Made by a program: the position numbers and the translations under genes
Part shown: one piece after another, positions 5,463 to 5,638 of the stretch
Layout of the letters: every line of letters starts with the position of its first letter
How positions within the stretch are numbered: position 1 is the first letter of the stretch
Source of the DNA: an uncultured Clostridia bacterium
GTDB taxonomy: Bacteria; Bacillota; Clostridia; Oscillospirales; CAG-272
Direction: 5' to 3'
Length of the DNA stretch: 5,638 nucleotides
NCBI GenBank assembly: GCA_945949385.1
Contig: CAMFEL010000126.1
Span: 1 to 5,638, forward strand
The notes under the pieces: generated by a model
Databases searched by the model: none
What the model saw: the letters and a program-made list of their open reading frames with translations, nothing else
What the model was told of the DNA's origin: nothing

Positions 5463-5526
5463 GTTCAATCTGCTATTCTTGCCTTCTGTGGGTAGCTTCA
5501 AATCTGCTGTCGACACGCTCATTAGC
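5459..5526. repeat. Conserved 68-base outer block, right copy
   Basis: The reverse complement aligns gap-free to 21-88 with 57 of 68 matches. It lies immediately downstream of the tandem TATAAT units, so it may be transcribed outward as an untranslated RNA. No reading frame or recognised RNA family. Confidence 0.7.
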
Positions 5527-5638
5527 TTTGTTATATGTCTGTTGCGATATGTGCAGATTTAGGCTAACGGGACAAGCTTATTTCACTTAGTCGAATGTGT
5601 AGTGCTCTTGCAACGCAACGATTTGATGTTCTTCCGTG
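5527..5638. other. Unassigned AT-rich right edge
   Basis: No supported gene. Weak similarity to the outermost left bases (about 12 of 20) suggests the repeat family continues here. GTTGCG and CGCAAC could pair over a long loop across 5541-5618, but this is short and may be chance. The stretch could be the continuation of an untranslated RNA or ordinary spacer. Confidence 0.3.

Larger units (their letters stand above)
5118..5526. repeat. Right composite repeat cassette, inverted relative to the left cassette
   Basis: Reading outward from the DUF2779 stop: GC-rich palindromes (5159-5245), a T/A-cored hairpin (5253-5284), CCAAAAACTTTT (5290-5301), a cloverleaf (5328-5438), a TATAAT-containing tandem repeat (5437-5462) and the 68-base block (5459-5526). 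The same modules occur on the other strand at 1-375, again outward from a gene's 3' end. GCCTCGCGCTCCGC (5134-5147), the complement of 278-291, lies next to the gene here but beside the hairpin on the left, so modules have been shuffled or repeated. No coding sequence is supported in this stretch. Confidence 0.85.

Overview
The window looks like chromosomal DNA from a Gram-positive anaerobe of class Clostridia, probably an Oscillospirales/Ruminococcus-type gut or rumen bacterium. The reasons are strong AGGAGG-type ribosome binding sites, GTG and TTG starts, near-consensus sigma-A promoters, the gene set, and gene ends carrying GC-rich palindromes of the CGGGGCGGAGCCCCG kind. The lineage is inferred from style, not from a marker gene.

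Layout: positions 1-375 are a composite repeat cassette with no gene. A minus-strand gene (388-999) encodes a small PAP2-like membrane protein. A divergent intergenic region (1000-1250) holds overlapping inverted repeats, a direct repeat and a consensus promoter. That promoter drives a plus-strand XRE-type regulator with a C-terminal membrane domain (1251-1838), which ends at an intrinsic terminator. A second promoter precedes a GH1 beta-glucosidase (2053-3414). After 61 bases comes a DUF2779 protein (3476-5101), which combines a Cas4/AddB-like iron-sulfur nuclease fold with a DEDD-type exonuclease domain. Positions 5118-5526 hold a second copy of the composite cassette in inverted orientation, and 5527-5638 is unassigned.

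The four genes do not form an obvious pathway. The divergent regulator/PAP2 pair may be a small envelope-related regulatory unit. The glucosidase is a cytoplasmic sugar-catabolic enzyme, and the DUF2779 gene is probably read from the same transcript without a known functional link.

The most unusual content is in the flanks. Both cassettes carry the same ordered modules, always reading outward from the 3' end of the adjacent gene. First come GC-rich palindromes, then a T/A-cored hairpin, then a roughly 110-base element that folds as a cloverleaf (9-bp closing stem, three arms), then a 68-base AT-richer block about 84% identical between copies. The outer parts of the cloverleaf are identical in the two copies. 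The central arm differs at five positions per side-pair yet stays fully paired: four compensated base-pair changes and one wobble. The hairpin in the second module keeps its core but has a different paired stem in each copy. I do not recognise this composite as a named element.
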